Below are positions 60,938 through 64,000 of a stretch of 64,000 nt of DNA, in pieces. The translations under genes and the position numbers were made by a program. The notes below the pieces were generated by a model, which saw only the letters and a program-made list of their open reading frames with translations, had not been told where the DNA came from and did not search any database. The stretch is from assembly GCA_964633815.1 (NCBI GenBank), contig CAZWHW010000001.1:192369-256368 (forward strand), written 5' to 3'. Each line of letters begins with the position of its first letter. The stretch's first letter is position 1. This DNA comes from CALKZN01 sp964633815. GTDB taxonomy: Bacteria; Pseudomonadota; Gammaproteobacteria; Arenicellales; Arenicellaceae.

Positions 60938-62062
60938 TTAAACCTTAGGAATAACTATAGGTTTGCCTAACTCTCCTTCTTTGAACAACTCTTTAAATGC
61001 CGTATAAGATGGCATTTTTCGAAGCCCGTTGCGCGAGTCAACCAAGCCATAACCGGGATTGATCAATTGCCACCAATATACTTTTTCAACCCAACCTGTT
61101 TGCCACGCTATTTGGTAATACAGTTTTAAAAATTCTGCTTGAGTAGGCTCGTCGCAAGTTCGATTAGGACTACCGGAGTTTGGAGTGTATGGCTTGGTAT
61201 TTAACAGCGGCCAATTAGTCTCAGGGATCCACAACTTATCATCACTGCGATTGCTAAGCTTAGTCATTGCCTTGGCTAAGCGAATCTTGTTTTCCAAATC
61301 AAAAATCTTATATTGCTTAGCAAAAGGCGAAAACCGTCTGTTGACATATAACAAGGCTGCAGTGCCGTCTAAATGAAATTTTCGCGCATTCCACAATGTG
61401 CGCCAGCTTAGCAGAGGTTCAAAATCAATAACCGATGATCCTAATAACTTTACTGTTGGAAAATCACTGCGTAACTTTTCCACCGCTTCTTGTAGTTGCA
61501 AATATTGTCCAGAGTGCGCACAGCCCCATTTAGTGCGATTTATGGCATTTCCTATCCAAAATGTTTGTGTCACTTCTTGCAAGTTCTCAATGATCAAACT
61601 CACTTGTTCTTGCCAAGCGCTAACATCTTTAATGCTGTCGCGATTTTGTAGAATATTGACTAAAACATTCTGCTGCTGAAAGCTTTCGATATATTGCGCA
61701 TAGTCGTCTAGCTTATGCAGCTCCCAGCTAGGCACACGTAACAATAGTTCTTGCACACCAAGATCATGCACCATTTCATGCGTCGCCGAACGATGAGGCT
61801 TGTCGGCATTAATGCTCAAACCTACAAAATCTTTAGCAGCAATATTGGCAGGAGACTTCTTGAGAGTTAAAAATTGATACGCAATCGCCGGCAAACCAAG
61901 CAAGGCCGATGCCCCTACTTTGGCATATTCCAATAAATGCCCTTGCCCTGAACGTGGCTTATCAACATCGGACATTTTATATGGCTGACAAGAATAAGGA
62001 TCCCACCATTCAGGATGGTCACCAGAAAAATGCTGCGCTTTATGAGTATCTTTGTTTGTCAT
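60938..62062 (-). CDS. TIM-barrel glycoside-hydrolase-like protein
   Basis: Cytoplasmic or membrane-near protein of 374 residues. There is no normal signal peptide; a hydrophobic patch lies at about residues 45-65. The strand-rich pattern (FVGLSINADKPH, LLLRVPSWELHKL, VNILQNRDSIKD, KLWIPETNWPLLN with a candidate catalytic Glu, and VYWWQLINPGYGLVD) looks like a GH-A clan TIM barrel similar to proteins found in LPS or exopolysaccharide clusters. Substrate is unknown. It ends 37 bases from prpF and lies three bases after trmB, probably on one transcript with it. Confidence 0.55.
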   Translation of the reverse strand: MTNKDTHKAQHFSGDHPEWWDPYSCQPYKMSDVDKPRSGQGHLLEYAKVGASALLGLPAIAYQFLTLKKSPANIAAKDFVGLSINADKPHRSATHEMVHDLGVQELLLRVPSWELHKLDDYAQYIESFQQQNVLVNILQNRDSIKDVSAWQEQVSLIIENLQEVTQTFWIGNAINRTKWGCAHSGQYLQLQEAVEKLRSDFPTVKLLGSSVIDFEPLLSWRTLWNARKFHLDGTAALLYVNRRFSPFAKQYKIFDLENKIRLAKAMTKLSNRSDDKLWIPETNWPLLNTKPYTPNSGSPNRTCDEPTQAEFLKLYYQIAWQTGWVEKVYWWQLINPGYGLVDSRNGLRKMPSYTAFKELFKEGELGKPIVIPKV

Positions 62063-62065
62063 TAA

Positions 62066-62761
62066 CTATTTTTTAGCAAATATTAAATCCCATACGCCAT
62101 GCCCCAAATTCAAACCTCGCCGTTCATATTTTGTTTCGGGACGATAAACAGGCTTGTTAGCAAAACCTCCATCGAGTTCTCCCAAATTTTCCAAGCCTTG
62201 GTTATCCAACAATACCTCCATAACATGTTCCGCATAATTCTCCCAATCAGTTGCCACATGCAAATGACCTCCCACTTTGAGCCGCTCTAGCACCGTTTGG
62301 ATAAATTCGGGCTGTATTAGACGGCGCTTATGATGACGCTTTTTATGCCAAGGATCTGGAAAGAAAATTTGCATACGATCTAAACTATTTGCTGGCACGT
62401 GCTTCAACACTTCGACCGCATCATCGCACGACACACGCACATTTTTTAAATTTCGATTCTTAATTTGCACCAGCAAACTTCCCACCCCGGGCTTGTGCAC
62501 TTCGACGCCAAAAAAATTCGTTTCAGGTGATTGTTCAGCCATTGTTGCCAGCGACAAGCCATTACCAAAACCTATCTCCATCACCACTGGGTCTTGTTGT
62601 CCAAATAAAGCAGCGAAATCAATCACACTATCGCAAACATTTACTCCAAACTGCGGCCATAATTCATCAATAGCATTTTGCTGACCCGAAGTCATTTTCC
62701 CCTCGCGTTTAACAAAACTGCGAATAGTACGGTAATATGGTTTTTCAGCGGAAAGGGGCAT
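62066..62761 (-). CDS. trmB: tRNA (guanine-N7-)-methyltransferase
   Basis: SAM-dependent enzyme of 231 residues that methylates G46 of tRNA. The SAM-binding EIGFGNGLSLATMA is near residue 80, and the RNA-contact motif FPDPWHKKRHHKRRLIQPEF is diagnostic. In many gammaproteobacteria trmB follows thiG; here a kinase-like gene on the other strand separates the two. Confidence 0.97.
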   Translation of the reverse strand: MPLSAEKPYYRTIRSFVKREGKMTSGQQNAIDELWPQFGVNVCDSVIDFAALFGQQDPVVMEIGFGNGLSLATMAEQSPETNFFGVEVHKPGVGSLLVQIKNRNLKNVRVSCDDAVEVLKHVPANSLDRMQIFFPDPWHKKRHHKRRLIQPEFIQTVLERLKVGGHLHVATDWENYAEHVMEVLLDNQGLENLGELDGGFANKPVYRPETKYERRGLNLGHGVWDLIFAKK

Positions 62762-63011
62762 CGATCAAGCTCAATTTTATGATGATGCTAATTCTAACTG
62801 TTTCTATGAAAATAGTTAATTCACTGTGAGCCTAAATTTTAAACCCTATTACCAAAGAGCAAATGATAGAAAACTATTAGAGATGTTTTTACTCGCTATC
62901 ACAACCAAAAAATCTTGGTACAATCAGGCTTCTATGCAATCCATTTTTACGTTATATCGGAATCATCGGCTATAGCTATTATTTGGCTAATATCACGCGC
63001 AGCTTTTCAGA

Positions 63012-63767
63012 ATGAATCTACCACCAAACATACACCAGCAAATAGACTCCACATGCGCTTGGCGACTAATTAAAGCAACAAATTTTAATCTCGGCACCAA
63101 TGAAACCGGCAACGTCCAAGAAGTTTTACAACAATTGCCGCAACTACCTATCACTCTAAAAGACGACAAGCGCAGCTTGGTCAAACAAGGCGAGCTATTT
63201 GGCAAAACCGTTGTCGCTAAACAACCTCGTGATAAGAATCGTCGTTTATGGATTCGAATGTTAAGTTTTTTCAGGAGCAGTGAAGTACTCAGCGCTCAGA
63301 AAACACTATCCCGCTTTGCTGAGCTTGGCATTGAATCAGTGACTCCACTGTGTGTATTAGAAAAGCGCAAATTTGGCTGCTTAGTTGATTCATGGATTAT
63401 CTATGAATTTCGTGAAGGCAAAGAGTCTTCATTGGAACAATTGCCTGAAATTATTGAAATTTTACAACGATTGCATAGCAATGATTTTCGGCACGACGAC
63501 CCCAATTTTGGTAACTTTTTAATTAACCCTGATGGCAAACTATTTTTAATTGATTGCAAAGGCAAAAAACGTTTGGGCTATTTTTCTGATTATTATGATT
63601 TTATGCTACTTAGCCAGCGCAATCACGGCGTTCCATTCTCAGAATTAATAACCGCAGCCAACATCAACACAGACCATATTGGTTTTCGCCTAGCGAAACT
63701 CTATGCCAGCTATAAGCGTAAGCGTACCGAGTTCAAAGCTAAACGGCGAGCTGCAAAAAAGAAATGA
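63012..63767 (+). CDS. LPS core kinase-like protein (WaaY/RfaY family)
   Basis: Protein-kinase-fold protein of 251 residues similar to lipopolysaccharide heptose kinases. The catalytic loop is DFRHDDPNFGNFLI, the metal-binding Asp is in LFLIDCKGKKRL, and a basic, Arg/Lys-rich C-terminus (KRKRTEFKAKRRAAKKK) could bind acidic LPS or membranes. Substrate is inferred. It stands alone, divergent from trmB across a 250-bp gap in which I see nothing firm, and convergent with thiG. Confidence 0.75.
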   Translation: MNLPPNIHQQIDSTCAWRLIKATNFNLGTNETGNVQEVLQQLPQLPITLKDDKRSLVKQGELFGKTVVAKQPRDKNRRLWIRMLSFFRSSEVLSAQKTLSRFAELGIESVTPLCVLEKRKFGCLVDSWIIYEFREGKESSLEQLPEIIEILQRLHSNDFRHDDPNFGNFLINPDGKLFLIDCKGKKRLGYFSDYYDFMLLSQRNHGVPFSELITAANINTDHIGFRLAKLYASYKRKRTEFKAKRRAAKKK

Positions 63768-63782
63768 TAATCAAAGTGCAAT

Positions 63783-64000
63783 TTAAGATTGTACTAAACC
63801 ATCAATAGGTGAAGACGCACTAGCATAACGCTTACGCTGCATTCTTCCAGCCAAAAATGCTTCACGACCCGCTTGAATCCCTTTTTTCATAGCCGAAGCC
63901 ATCAACACAGGATCTTTAGCGGCAGCAATGGCTGTATTCATCAACACCCCATCGCACCCCAACTCCATCGCTACGGCAGCGTCACTGGCTGTGCCAACTC
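63783..64000 (-). CDS. thiG: Thiazole synthase ThiG (N-terminus beyond window)
   Basis: C-terminal 71 codons of thiazole synthase, which builds the thiazole phosphate of thiamin from deoxyxylulose phosphate, dehydroglycine and ThiS-thiocarboxylate. GTASDAAVAMELGCDGVLMN and TAIAAAKDPVLMASAMKKG match the family's phosphate-binding end of the TIM barrel, and the last residues (KRYASASSPIDGL) are typical. The gene continues past the right edge. Confidence 0.94.
   Translation of the reverse strand, partial: VGTASDAAVAMELGCDGVLMNTAIAAAKDPVLMASAMKKGIQAGREAFLAGRMQRKRYASASSPIDGLVQS

Noticed and set aside
1..64000. CRISPR array, defence island, prophage or insertion sequence
   Set aside because: No regularly spaced direct repeats, Cas, transposase, integrase or phage structural genes were seen on either strand.

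Overview
The window reads as chromosome from a low-GC (by eye about 40%), aerobic, free-living gammaproteobacterium. The evidence is gene order. yebC-ruvC-ruvA-ruvB-ybgC-tolQ-tolR-tolA-tolB-pal-cpoB-queE-queC is a classic gammaproteobacterial run. So is the ygfB-pepP-ubiH-visC block facing a zapB-like gene, zapA, 6S RNA and ygfA. Genus cannot be fixed from the sequence alone. I see no prophage, insertion sequence, integrase or CRISPR array; nearly everything is core or envelope metabolism with a few less common inserts.

Layout. 1-5105: an RND multidrug efflux operon (outer-membrane lipoprotein, adaptor and pump; the pump runs off the left edge), divergent from its TetR-type regulator, with a perfect 22-bp palindrome between them. 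5171-15441: tRNA-Lys, then preQ0 genes, the Tol-Pal envelope machine, Holliday-junction RuvABC and YebC, all on the minus strand. 15571-22945: an accessory stretch with a phosphoribosyltransferase, a DUF547 protein, a radical SAM enzyme, a secreted catalase-fold protein, a membrane-anchored thioredoxin-like protein, YjbQ, and a YjgN/M48 membrane-protease group. 23095-25197: GDP-fucose synthesis (gmd, fcl). 25240-25680: a decayed ppsR gene that no intact ORF reveals. 25710-30353: exonuclease, lgt, a PfkB kinase and gcvH. 30468-34507: a Fur-type promoter and an Fe(III) ABC importer, followed by sodB, so iron import sits beside an iron superoxide dismutase. 35288-42608: an AlkB-like oxygenase, ubiquinone hydroxylases, pepP, ygfB, zapA, 6S RNA, ygfA and a cyclophilin. 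42673-46749: an OmpA/BON envelope protein carrying a perfect 351-bp tandem duplication, photolyase and a small lipoprotein. 46730-56846: trpBA, ElyC-like protein, Sfp-type transferase, ilvA, a TVP38/flavin-reductase/DUF547 cassette, thiD and rpiA. 57100-60900: acnD-prpF of the methylcitrate pathway with a palindrome-rich promoter. 60938-64000: a glycosidase-like protein, trmB, an LPS-kinase-like protein and the end of thiG.

The features most worth a second look are the 351-bp duplication inside the OmpA/BON gene, the ppsR pseudogene, the acnD promoter bracketed by two perfect palindromes, two tandem hairpins before the zapB-like gene, the signal-peptide-only mini-ORF after the Fur-type promoter, and the two DUF547 clusters with redox genes. 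I did not find a clearly new defence or mobile system here.

Starts were moved from the longest reading frame where a Shine-Dalgarno sequence, a signal peptide or the family length favoured another codon. All functional calls rest on motifs and remembered family patterns; no database search was run.
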